A stretch of DNA of 64,000 nt from Dasypus novemcinctus (lineage: Eukaryota > Chordata > Mammalia > Cingulata > Dasypodidae). Both the position numbers and the translations under genes were made by a program. The stretch lies in assembly GCF_030445035.2 (NCBI RefSeq), contig NC_080695.1, forward strand, positions 1,116,001 through 1,180,000, given 5' to 3'. The notes below the pieces were generated by a model. The model saw nothing but the letters and a program-made list of their open reading frames with translations, did no database searches and was not told where the DNA came from. Numbering within the stretch: position 1 is the stretch's first letter; the number at the start of each line of letters is the position of its first letter. Below are positions 48,610-59,184 of this stretch, piece by piece.

Positions 48610-49078
48610 TTAAAACATTTATTTATTCATTTATTTTGCTTCCCTCCCTCCATTGCATGCCCTCTTTGTCCATTTGCTGTGTGTTCTTCTGTGTCTGCTT
48701 ATATTCTCATTAGGCAGCTCTGGGAACTGATCCTGGGACCTTCCAGAGTGGGAGAGAGGTGATCATTATCTCCCACCACCTCTGCTCCCTGGTCTGCTGC
48801 ATCCCTTATTGTCTCTGCTCTGTGTCTCTTTTCATTGCATCGTCTTGCTGCACCAGCTCCCCACATGGGCCAGAGCTCCTGTTCAGGGCCGCACTCCTAC
48901 CTGGGGCAGCACTCTCGCATGGGCCGTACTCCACACAGGTATGCACTCTGGGAGGGCCAGTTCACCACACAGGCCAGCTCGCCTTCACCAGCAGGCCCTG
49001 GGCATTGAACCCTGGACCTCCTATATGATAGATGGGAGCCTAATTACTTGAGCCACATCTGCTTCCCCCCCCCCCAGA
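48610..49078 (-). mobile_element. DAS-related SINE, antisense, long variant
   Basis: Minus strand: A-box-like GTGGCTCAAGTAATTAGG, B-box-like GGGTTCAATGCCC, then a body of about 400 bases and an ATAAATGAATAAATAAA tail. Short flanks AGGTTTTTT (48602) and AGGTTTTTC (49077) suggest a target-site duplication. The extra middle segment makes it longer than the SINEs at 32.4 and 55.0 kb. Confidence 0.75.
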
Positions 49079-49896
49079 GGTTTTTCATATGTTTTGTTGT
49101 CATTTTTCATTCATTTCAAGGTAGTTACTGATTTCTTTTGAGATTTCTTACCTCACCCACTGTTTGTCTAAGAGTGTGTTGTTTAACTTCCATATCTTTG
49201 TGCCTAATCTGGTTCTCTGACCCTTACTGGTTTCCAGCTTCATTTAACTATGGTCAGAGGAATTACTTTGTAAAATTTCAATCTTTCTGAATCATTGAGG
49301 AATTTTCTGTGGCCTTGCATGTGGTCTATCTTGGAGAATGATCCATGTGCTCTAGAGAAAAATGTATAGCCCACTGTTCTTGTGTGTAGTGTTCTGTATA
49401 TGTCTATTAGGTCCAATCCTCTAATATATTACTCAAAGTCTTCCTTTCTTTATAGATTCTCTGTTGAGATGTTCTAATGGTGGTAATGGTGTATTAAAGT
49501 CCCCCACTATAATTGTAGAAGCATCTATTTCTCCACTTAATTTTTCCAGTTTTTGCCTCATGTATTTTGCGGCACCCTGGTTGCATGCATAAATGTTTAT
49601 GATTGTTGTTTCCTCTTTAAAGATTACTTCTTTTACTAATATATAGTGTCTGTCTTTGGCTCTTACAATAGTTTTATATTTAAAGTCTGTTTTGTCTGCT
49701 GTTAGTATAGCTACTCCCGCACTTTTTTGGTTATTGTTTGCCTATAAGGTTATTTTCCATCCATTCTCTTTCAGCCTCCTTGAATCCCTGGGTCTAAGGT
49801 GGGTTTCTTGTAGACAGCATAGAGGTAGGTCTTATTTCCTTGTCTGTTCTGCCAGTCTGCGCCTCTTGACTGGTGGGTTTAATGCATTAACATGCA

Positions 49897-50419
49897 GTGT
49901 TGTAGCAGTTTGATATGGTTATGATTTCCAAAAGTAGATGTTGGTTTATGGTGTGATCTGCTCTGTACCTGGGCATGACTGAGTTATGATTAGGGCTTTG
50001 ACTGGGCCGCATCATTAGCACATTGAGTCCCCACTCCTTGGTGAGTGTGGGCTCACAGGTAAATGGCTGGAAAAGGACAGAGTTGGGGGTTCTTAATGTT
50101 GGCGTTCTGATGTTGGAGTTTGATGCTGAGGTCTTAAGCTGGAGCCCTGGGGAGGAAGCAAACAGAGGATAGAGAAGCCAGCCTTGAGCCCAGAGAGAAG
50201 CAAGACCCTGCAAGGGAGGAACCCAGGAGGCCCAACCCCTCACAGCCGTCAGCAGCCTCTTGCTCCAACACGTGCAAAGAGACGTCGGTGAGGGAAGTAA
50301 CTTATGCTTGATGGCCTGGTATCCGTAAGTTCCTTCCCCAAATAAATTCCCGTTATAAAAACCAAACAATTTCTGATATTTTGCATCAGCACCCCTTTGG
50401 CTGACTAATACAAGTGTTT
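49897..50419 (+). mobile_element. LTR-like element (ERVL/MaLR-type), solo
   Basis: A 0.52-kb unit runs from about TGTTGTAGCAGTTTGATATGG to TTTGGCTGACTAATACA. An AATAAA at about 50341 and GTTATAAAAACC near its end are laid out like a MaLR or ERVL-type LTR, whose usual ends are TG...CA. It interrupts antisense L1-3 sequence. No internal retroviral sequence is attached. A target duplication is not clear. Family assignment is tentative. Confidence 0.5.
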
Positions 50420-50482
50420 TTATTCTCACGGAATTACTTACATTAGCCATATTTTCTTTAGGTTTATGTATGTCGTATGGGT

Positions 50483-52685
50483 TTTTTTTTAATTATTTAT
50501 TTATTTATTTTTTAATTACATTAAAAAAAATATGAGGTCCCATTCAACCCCACCGCCCCCGCCCCCCACTCCCCCCACAGCAACACTCTCTCCCATCATC
50601 ATGACACATCCATTGCACCTGGTAAGTTCATCTCTGAGCATCACTGCACCCCATAGTCAATGGTCCACATCATAGCCCAGACTCTCTCACGTTCCATCCA
50701 GTGGGCCCTGGGGGGATCTACAATGTCCCGTAATTGTCCGTGAAGCACTATCCAGGACAACTCCACGTCCCGAAAACGCCTCCACATCTCATCTCTTCCT
50801 CCCGTTCCCCACACCCAGCAGCCACCATGGCTACCCTTCCCACACCCATTCCACATTTTCTCTGTGGACATTGGATTGGTTGTGTCCATTGCACACCTAT
50901 GTCAAGTGAGGGCTTAGATTCCACATGGGTACTGGATGCACTCCTCCCGCTTCCAGTTGTAGACACTCTAGGCTCCATGTTGTGGTGGTTGACCTTCTTC
51001 AACTCCATGTTAGCTGAGTGGAGTAAGTCCAATAAATCAAAGTGTAGGAGCTGAAGTCTGTTGAGGCTCTGGGCCTGGGTGTCATATTATCAGTCCAGAG
51101 ATTCAAATCCCCTACATATATCTTAAACCCCAGCACCAACTACAATTCCAATAAAGTAGCATGCAAGTCTTGTGAAAAGAGATCCCCTCTGAGTCCAATT
51201 CCATCACGCAGAAACACCAGCTCCAAAGAAGGGCCATCTGTCATGGCAGTGAACCCCTTCTGCCATGACCATAGAACCCGTGGGTCTCTTTATCCCTCAA
51301 AAGAACCAATACCTGGGGTTATATCTACCTTATCTGTCTCTTAGACTCTGTTCAGTTGTACATAGGGGTATTCCTTCTGACAACCTCCAGACTCTTTTTT
51401 AGAGACTCACAGCCTTATAATCTCATTTCTCCTTTCCATTTCCCCCTTACATTAGGTCAAACAGCTTCCCGAAGTCATGTTATTATATGTAGACAGGTAT
51501 ATTCTGCTGTTCCACATTGAATCTTTAATTCAAGGTCATTTTCTAGTTGCTTCTTCAGCTGGTATGTGGTAGTGATCCCTCGGTGCCAGGGAGGCTCATC
51601 CCCGGGTGTCATGTCCCACGCTGGGGGGAATGCATCGCATCTACACGCTGAGTTTGGCTGTGAGAGTGGCCGCATTTGAGTAACATGAAGGCTGTCAGGA
51701 GGAAACCCCCAGGCACAATACTACTCTAGGCCTTGTTCTTATTGCAGGTGTATAGGCTCAAAAGTGTAGCCATTAGTATCAAGAGCCCTCCTTCCTTCCT
51801 CGTTCTTGCCGTTGCACCTGGAGGATTGCAGCTGCTCTCCCAGGGCCCACAACAGTGACCCCCCGGCCAGGAGCCCATTACCCCCCCAGCTGTTGTTTTT
51901 AATTGTTTCCACTATGAGTATATATAGACATTACCATATACCCTGGGCATATGCCCTGTATAACTCCCTGTCAACCATATATATCCTGTCAATAACATCC
52001 CATATCAGTATTCCTCCGCTGCCATTGTTGAACCACTCTGTGATCCAAAACTTCCTGTAAAGTGAATCCCAACATAATGTCAGCTTCAGAAGAGTCTTAG
52101 ATCACCGAAATTCATATATACAATATACAGTACTTCCCCAGATCCACCATAAAACCTTTTCCCTTCCACAGCAATAATCTTTTAACTTATTCATATCATA
52201 TTTCCTGAAACTGATGTACAGATTCCGAAACTATAGTTTTCAAACAAGGTGACATCTGTGCTTACTATGTGGTCCATACTTTAGGTTGTACAGTTTTCTA
52301 AATTTTTTAGTTATCCTATGTTTTGTCTTATGGTTTTCATTATTAGTCTGTCATCCCCTATATGTTTTTGGTGTAATATTAGCTGTTTTATATTCATCCT
52401 CGTGTACTCTCACATAACTCCTCTCTTGCCCCCTTATTTACCTTTGTTCCATCCATTCCACATCCATTTTCCCCTCCCCTTAGGGCCCACAACGCCTGCC
52501 AATCTAATGCCCTGGGAGCCGTCCTTTCTCACGAGAGATACAGTTCTCTCTATTCAACAGCATTAGTCTTCCCCAGGATATGGGTCCATCCCACCCAATG
52601 GTAGAACCCACCTTGGCAAAATGAGCCTTCAGCCATTCCCTCCGGAGTCCGTCCCGCATCAGACCATACCCCCTGAGCGCGTATG
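50483..52685 (-). mobile_element. Non-coding retroelement, longest copy (~2.2 kb)
   Basis: Lies between L1-3 ORF1 and ORF2. The T-rich left edge is the antisense A tail. The first 1.4 kb matches 46985-48391. A further 0.8 kb (51890-52685) matches 17870-18480 but is absent from the 1.4-kb copy, which is therefore 5' truncated. CGTATG occurs at both borders (about 50474 and 52680), a possible short target duplication. No ORF above background, no tRNA or 7SL promoter signature. Confidence 0.75.
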
Positions 52686-52739
52686 TTGTTTTTATTTCTC
52701 TTTTTGTCTTTTTATTTGTCCTTACACTCTCCTCCAACT

Positions 52740-53700
52740 CTCTCTCTGTTTCTCTCTTCTATTTTCCCTTTCAACCTGCAGAACTTCCTTTAGTATTTCT
52801 TGGAGGTCATGTTTCTTATTTGCATACTCTCTTAATTTCTGTTTATCTGTGAATATTTTGAACTCTCCATCATGTTTGAATGCTAGCTTTGCTGGATAGA
52901 GAATTCTTGGCTGAAAGGTTTTTTCTTTCTTTTACTAACTTAACTATGTCTTACCATTGCCTTCTTGCCTCCATGGTTTCAAATGAGAAATCAGCACTTA
53001 ATCTTATTGTGTTTCTCTTGTATGTGGTGATTCTCTTTTCTCTTGTTGCCTTCAGTATTTTCTCTTTGTCTTGAGCATTGGAGAGTTTGACATTTATATG
53101 TCTTGGCGTAGGCCTGTTGGGATTTATGCTGTTTGGGGTGTGCTGTGCTTCCTGGGCATGTACATGCATCCCCCTCAATGGGGCTGGGAAGTTTTCAGCC
53201 ATTATGTCCTCCAACTCCCTTTCTGTCCCCTTTCCCTTCTCGTCTCCCTCTGGGATGCCTATAATGCATATGCTTGTACGTTTTGTGTTGTCTTTCAAAT
53301 CCCTAAGTCCCTGTTGGATTTTTCTGTCTTTTTATCTATCAATTCTACAATGTTTGATTTCAGGTGTACCATCTTCCACATCACCAATTCTTTACTTCTT
53401 CAAATCTGCTGTTATGAGCTTCCAGTGTATTTTTGATTTCTTGGGTTGTGCCACTCATCACCATCATATACGTTATCTTTTTACGTATGTTTACTCTTTC
53501 TTCAGTATGCTTTCCTAGTGTTTTCTTCATATCCTTAATCTCTTCCTTCACTTCATTAAGTTGGTTCATGATACTTGTTTGGGCAGCTTTGACTAGTTGT
53601 TTGATGTTTTGCATCTCTTCCTGGTTTTTAGTTTGTTCATCGTACTGGACCATGTCTTCCTGTTTCTTAATATGGTTTGAAATTTTTTCTTGCTATCTGG
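52740..53700 (-). pseudogene. L1-3 ORF1 remnant
   Basis: Minus-strand ORF1 in order: coiled coil at 53381-53653 (KNQEEMQNIKQLVKAAQ, heptad Leu/Ile), RRM-type domain at 52951-53298 (IIGIPEGDEKGKGTE, NPNRPTPRHINVKL, QDKEKILKATREKR, RLSADFS), and C-terminal domain at 52780-52930 (KIFTDKQKLREY-like). Frame breaks separate the parts. Confidence 0.85.
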
Positions 53701-53704
53701 TCAT

Positions 53705-54309
53705 TTGTTTTACTTATTTATTTATGTGTTTATTTATTTTTTCTTCTTTAATTTCTTTTAAATGTTACATTCAAAAAAATGAGGTCTCCATATACCCCCC
53801 ACCCCCCTACCCCACTCCTCCGACATCAACAACCTCTTCCATCCTCGTGGCACATTCGCTGCACCTGGCGAATACATTTTGGAGCACTGTTGCTCCACAC
53901 GGACAGCGGTCTACATTGTAGTCTACACTCTTCCCCATTCCACCCAGTGGGACATGGCAGGACACACAATGTCCAGCATCTGTCCCTGCAGCACCACCCA
54001 GGACAACTCCAAATCCTGAAAATGTGCCCACATCACATCTCTTCTTCCCTCTCCCCACCATCAGCAGCTACCATGGCCACTTTCTCAACATCAATATTAC
54101 AATTTCTTCCTTTACTAATCACAATAGTTCCCCAGCAGAACACCAGTAAGTCCACTCTAATCCATACTCTATTCCTCCATCCTATGGACACTGAAATGGT
54201 TATGTCCAGTCCCCCTCTACATAAAGAGGGGGCTTAGATTCCACATGGATGATGGATACAATTCTCCTGCTTGCAGTTGTAGGCACTCTTGGCCCCCTGG
54301 TGTGGTGGT
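53705..54309 (-). mobile_element. Non-coding retroelement, 0.6-kb copy
   Basis: Inserted in the L1-3 ORF1 upstream region with target-site duplication TCTGGTCAT (53696-53704 and 54310-54318). T-rich left edge, then GAGGTCTCCATATACCCC and the family words GGACAACTCCAAATCC and CATGGATGATGGATAC, the latter also at 16850. It is a more diverged subfamily than 46985-48391. Confidence 0.85.
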
Positions 54310-54576
54310 TCTGGTCATCTTTTTATCTTGATGGGTTTATTCAGATGATTAGCTTCTCTCTATACTCTAAGGTTTTATTTAGCTGCTGTTTGTGTGTATG
54401 TGTTTTCTCTTTGCCAGTTTGTTCTTCTTGTTCTATTTCCTTGCTGTTTTCTATGTTCTCTTGAAGGACAAAGATTAGGGTCAGAGAAAGCAAAAGAGGT
54501 AAGAAAAGAAAAAGGATAATAGTAATAATAACAATAAAAGTTAGAAGAGGAACCGTATAAGACATAGGAAAAATAA

Positions 54577-54985
54577 TTTTTTTAAAGATTTATTTTATTT
54601 ATTTCTCTCTCCTTCCCCCCATTGTCTATTCTCTGTGTCCATTTGCTGTGAGTTCTTCTGCATCTGCTTGCACTATCCAGCAGCACCGGGAAACTGCGTA
54701 TTTTTTGTTGTTGTGTCTTCTTGCTGCATCAGCTTTCCATACGTGTGGTGCCACTCCTGGGTGGGCTGCACTTTTTTCACATGGGGCTGCACCCTTTGTG
54801 GGGCGCACTCCTTGTGTGGGGGCACCCCTGTGCTGGGGCACCCCTCTGTGGCATGGCATTCCTTGCACACAGCAGCTGTGCACAAGGGCCAGCTCACCCC
54901 ACAGGTCAGAAGGCCCTGGGGATTGAACCCTGGACCCTCCATATGGTAGGCGGATGCTCTATCGGTTGACCACATCCCCTTCCCT
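54577..54985 (-). mobile_element. DAS-type SINE variant, antisense
   Basis: Minus strand: B-box GGGTTCAATCCCCAGGGCC, a GC-rich body with CACAGAGGGGTGCCCCAGC-type words, and an AAATAAATAAAATAAATC tail. The A-box region is diverged (GGTCAACCGATAGAGCATCC). It is in the opposite orientation to the SINE 60 bases away. Confidence 0.85.
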
Positions 54986-55045
54986 GAAAATGAATGTTTA
55001 ATAATGTAAGCAGTGTAGAGTAATAGGAATAAAAAAGTGCACAAC

Positions 55046-55403
55046 CGGGAAACGGACGTGGCCCAGTGGTTAGGGCGTCCGTCTACCACATGGAAGGTCT
55101 GTGGTTCAAACCCCAGGCCTCCTTGACCCGTGTGGAGCTGGCCATGTGCAGTGCTGATGCGCGCAAGGAGTGCCCTGCCACGCAGGGGTGTCTCCCGCGT
55201 AGCGGAGCCCCACGTGCAAGGAGTGCGCCCCGTAAGGAGAGCCGCCCAGCGCAAAAGAAAGTGCAGCCTGCCCAGGAATGGCGCCTTCCACACTTCCCGT
55301 GCTGCTGACGACAACAGAAGGGGACAAAGAAACAAGACGCAGCAAATAGACACAGAGAACAGACAACCGGGGGAGGGGAGGGGTATTAAATAAATAAATC
55401 TTT
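55046..55403 (+). mobile_element. DAS-type SINE, sense, nearly complete
   Basis: Starts GGGAAACGGACGTGGCCCAG with the A box TGGCCCAGTGGTTAG, B box GTGGTTCAAACCCC, constant body (CGCAAGGAGTGCCCTGCC, CGCAAGGAGTGCGCCCC) and the tail AAATAAATAAATCTTTAAAA. GCACAACC flanks it at 55038 and 55419. It is well preserved and by eye nearly the same as the antisense copy at 32421-32803, so both are young. Confidence 0.92.
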
Positions 55404-55950
55404 AAAAAAAAAAAAAGCACAACCTACGATGAAATGGGAAACCAAATAGAGAAAAATATATGTAATTAACCAAAAGGCCAGAATGATGAGCAGAGAGTGA
55501 AAAAGAAAGGACAAAAAGAAAAAAGTTGATGAAACAAAGAAAACAGAATAGACAAGATAGAAATAAAAGACAGAAAAATGGTGGACTAAACAAGAGAGGT
55601 GGAACGTAAGAACAACCAGAGAGAGCGGAAGGTAGGAAGATGAAGGAAGGAAAAGAGCCTTGGCAGACAAAGTCAGTGTCCACAGAAAGGGGAAATCAAG
55701 GGAAGAAGGAACAAGCCAGCTGCACCAATCTGTAAAAAAAAAAAGGGAGGGGGGAGGTGGTGTGAAGAAGGAGGGAAGAAAAAACAGGAAAATGATACAA
55801 ACATACAAACCCACAGCGAGATGTCAAAGAAAACCTCAGGACGAGCAGCCTCCCCTCTGCGCCTTGAGGGGCCTCTCGGCTGTGCTGCTCTCCACTCGCC
55901 TGCAGCCTGCCCTCTGCAGGTGCTGAAGCAGGTTTTAGCAAGTAAACTAA
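55404..55950. other. A/G-rich sequence, probably L1-3 5' region
   Basis: Purine-rich text rich in GAAAGGAC and AAGAAAGG words continues from the L1-3 5' side, interrupted by the two SINEs. It ends at about 55830 in GC-rich single-copy sequence. I cannot place the true L1 start. Confidence 0.35.
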
Positions 55951-56014
55951 GTCGAATTTCATTTTTAGGGAAATAAGAGACCCAGGAGCAGCTGATACAA
56001 GGATAATGCCTTTG

Positions 56015-56150
56015 TTGTGCCCGTCCTGAAGTGTCACTGGATGCTGGATGTCCTGGGAGCACTACTCTAAGAGGAGTGGGAATTGAACTCGGGGCCTCGT
56101 GTATCAAGGCGGGAGCCCCCCACTGGGCTAAGCGTCCTCTTGGCCAGTCA
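56015..56150 (-). mobile_element. Short tRNA-derived SINE remnant, antisense
   Basis: Minus strand: A-box-like CTTAGCCCAGTGGGGGG, B-box GAGTTCAATTCCC, followed by a short tail. Both internal promoter boxes are recognisable, but the DAS body is missing. Confidence 0.65.
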
Positions 56151-57144
56151 GCTCTTCAGAAAGCTGTCCCGTCGCCTCCCTGGAGGGGTGGCGCTGGAGT
56201 TGGGTGGATCCTGCGGATCTGGAGCCCTCCCTGCCCCTCTCTGTTCCTACTGCTTCTCTCCAGGGAGCAGGAGCAGTTCCCTCTTGAATCTCACATGGGC
56301 CCTGGTGACTCAACTCATGTGGAAAGAGACGCCTCTCAGCCCTCTCTGAGAGCAGCCCTCCTCCAGGGCACCTAAACAGGCTCTTGGAAGCTTCCCACCA
56401 CCCGCCTCCCTGAGGGGAGGTGACGTTTCGGTGGTTTTCAGCTGGACCCGTCAGTGGCCTGACTCCCCCCAGGCCAGGCCCCCCACCCGGGCGGTCAGGA
56501 GCATCCCCGGTGCCGCCTCGAGCCGCTGCTGTGCTCCCCAAAGCTCAAAGGGGTCTAAGTGACCAACCCCCATAGGGGAACCCCCTGCCCACCCTCCACC
56601 AGGACCCTCCCACCTTCAGAGAACGCTGGGCCAGCAGGAGGCTTTTGCCTTGAGGTGGGCGGAGCCGCCTAGAACCTCAGGCTTTTACGATGAGCAGTTT
56701 ATCTCCTTGTCCAGCTCCCCAGGTCCACGCCCGGGGCCCCTGCTCTGTGGTCCGCAGAACAGCTCCTGGGTGGGTCTCGTCCCCACTCAGTCGTTTTCTG
56801 CAAGAGCTCTTGAGAGCCCACTTAAACCCTGGGTGGTTTTGATGTTTTTTCCATATCATTACTTTTCAGCAATTTATGTTGTGCCTTAATATGTTTCTCC
56901 TTAGGTCTATTCTATTTGGGGTTCTGAGATGGCTGGATCCATCAGTTGACAATTTTTAACAAATACGGAAAAGTTTGGTTATTTATTCCTCAAATGTCAT
57001 TTTTAATTTCTTTCCTTCTCCTGTCTTCCTGGACTGGAGGATATCTTAGTTCTTGGTCCCCCAGATGTCAGTGATATTTTGGGCACGTATTTCCTGCATT
57101 CCCCCTCAGAGATTCATTTTTGACTCTCTTACTTTGTCTTTAAT
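56150..57144. other. Mixed sequence, no supported gene
   Basis: GC-rich to about 56830, then T-rich antisense text (GTTTCTCCTTAGGTCTATTC) that resembles an old L1 ORF1 region in reverse. The latter runs to the edge of segment A', so the left border of the duplicated segment lies within or at an old L1. Confidence 0.4.
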
Positions 57145-58640
57145 TTCACTGCCCTCCTCTCCACTGTCTAAGCTGTTCATAACCCACCCAGTCTATTTTT
57201 ACAGTTCAGTTGTGTTTTTCGCCTCTAATACTGCATTTGGGTCTCCTCGTAGCTCCCATCTCTCTCGTCAGCCTCGCTTTTCCTCTGCCTCTGTGCACTA
57301 TGGAGGAAGCCTCCGGAAGCCGCGTCAGTGTCCGCATCACTGGCTCGTCGCCTCCGTCCTGGACGGCCTGTTCCAGTGATGGGTTACTCTCCTGATGGTG
57401 GCTCGTCTCCCTGTCCATTGTCCTGCCTGCTGACTTTCCACAGGACGCTGGACCTTGGGAACGTCACACGAATGGCGCCTGGGCTTGTGAGGTTCTCTCT
57501 CGTGGCTTTGGGCTGTGTTCTCGCAGGCAGGGAAGGTCCCTGGAGTCGCCTGCTCTCCGGGGCTTGTGTTTCAGCCTTGCTAGGACGGGTCCAGAGCAGC
57601 CTCTTGTCCAGGGCTGACTGCCCCTCACTCGTCAGCCCTCTGTGAGGACCCTACCCAGCGCCCCCGTGTTTGGGGTCTCCCCTGGCTGGGGGACTGTGGG
57701 ATCTTCCCGCAGACGTGAGCTCCAGGAATCTTCCTGCCCACTCCCTTCTGGTAGTCCCGGGCCTGACCTCGGACACACGGCTCAGAGGCAGGGGACCCTC
57801 TGCAGTCCCGGCTCCCCCGTGCTGGCTGTCGCTTGGTAGGAAGGGGCGCTGCGGGGTCTGCCGTCCTCAAGCCCGCGCTTTGGCTTCCCACCTGCTTTCT
57901 GCAGCGATTTGCTCTGGGCCCTCACAGAGGCTCTCACCCCTGCCCAGGGCTCTGCCGACGGGCTGTGTTTCAATGGTCCTTGTTTCCTGGCAGCTGCCCC
58001 TTTGGTCCTCCCGCCCCCAGTTTCGGCTGCCTGTGCCGAGACCCCCCGCCTTTCCTTCCCACACGTGGTGGGGGCTTCTCAGGAGGGCTGTAATTTGCTG
58101 ATGACCCAGGGGATGAGCCCCTTCCTCCAGGGAGCCCCCACCCTCGGCCGGGGGGACGAGCTGTCCACTCTCACCCTGGGTGACTGGAGGCACTGACTGC
58201 AGATCTGCAGAGCAATCTCTCCCGTGGGTGTCCCACTCCTGACCGCAGCTTCCTGGGGCTTCGTGGAAAGGACCACAAGCCAGGGGGCTTCTCCTCGAGT
58301 CCTGGGGGCCAGCACCCCAGAATTAGGTTTTGTGCATTCGTGTCGAGGTCTTTCCCCAGGACCCGGCAGCCCCTGACCCCACGTTCTGTGCCCCCCCAGC
58401 CTGTGGTTTGCACTTTCCTCTGCACGTGATTATGCTCACGAGCAGATACGGGTCTCCAGACCCCAAATCGCAGCATCTTTTCCGTTAGGCCTGAGGCTCC
58501 TTCGCTGGAAAGATCTCCCCGAGGACGCCCCCTCTTCCTTCCGTGGGCAGGAGGACACCCTGCGGGCGGTGCTGGGGAGCTCCGGAGTCACAGCCCCTGA
58601 TCAGGGAGACGCACCGCGGCTGGGCCGTCCCCGAGCACCA
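57145..58640 (-). repeat. Segment A' (inverted copy of 11.4-12.87 kb)
   Basis: Reverse complement of segment A. Landmarks in order are CCACTGTCTAAGCTGTTCAT (57162), CAGCCCTCTGTGAGGACC (57630), TGCACGTGATTATGCTCACG (58422) and CCTGATCAGGGAGACGC (58597). It lacks the retroviral LTR found beside segment A, so the pre-insertion state is preserved here. Indels relative to A are frequent. Confidence 0.88.
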
Positions 58641-58724
58641 GGATGACACGGCCCTGCTCTGTGCGCTGCCCTCGGCCCTCCTCCGAGGCAGAGCTGGGGT
58701 GCTGCACCTGCACCACGTCCCCCT

Positions 58725-58925
58725 TCTGTCCTCCGTCCTCTGTGCACCCCCGATGGAACTGGCTGCCTCCCCTTGGGCCTCCCGCCCGTCGCCCCTTCCA
58801 GCCCGCCCCCGAGTGCCATCTAAGTGCTTCCAGGAGCCTTTCCAGGCTCGGGGTACCCCGCCCCCCATTAACAGCAGTGGCCCTGACAATGGGATGGGGA
58901 CAGGGAAAAGGGCTGGCGTCCCCAG
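58725..58925 (+). repeat. Segment X, copy 2
   Basis: Matches 11190-11395 in direct orientation, although segment A beside it is inverted. Its right part is the outer flank of the right duplication arm. About 80 bases (58641-58724) separate it from A'. Confidence 0.85.
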
Positions 58926-59184
58926 GGGAGCCCGCGCAGGTGCTGCCCCCCCAGGACCCCATGAAGCCACAGCCCTGTCAGCTCCGTGCCCCCAAGGCCG
59001 GCGTGCTCAAGAGAAGGGGCGAGAGGAGGGGGACGGGGAGCGCCAGCGCACGGCCGGGACCCCTGCAGGGAGGGGACGTGGGCCCGGGGCACCTCCCCTG
59101 TATCCTTCCCACCTGAGGGGCGGCACCTGGACCCCCAAAGCGCCACTCCCCCGCATACAAACACACACAACCACGAGGGGGCTG

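Larger units (their letters stand above)
45216..54560 (-). mobile_element. L1-3: antisense L1 with nested insertions, 3' truncated
   Basis: Minus-strand L1 running from 5' sequence near 54310-54560 through ORF1 (52740-53700) and ORF2 (about 50480 down to 45216). At 45216 it stops abruptly within the ORF2 thumb/C-terminal region and meets the protease flank, so its 3' end is missing. Inserted into it are four non-coding elements or LTRs and one SINE, listed separately. Reading frames are mostly broken, but one RT block remains long. Confidence 0.82.
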
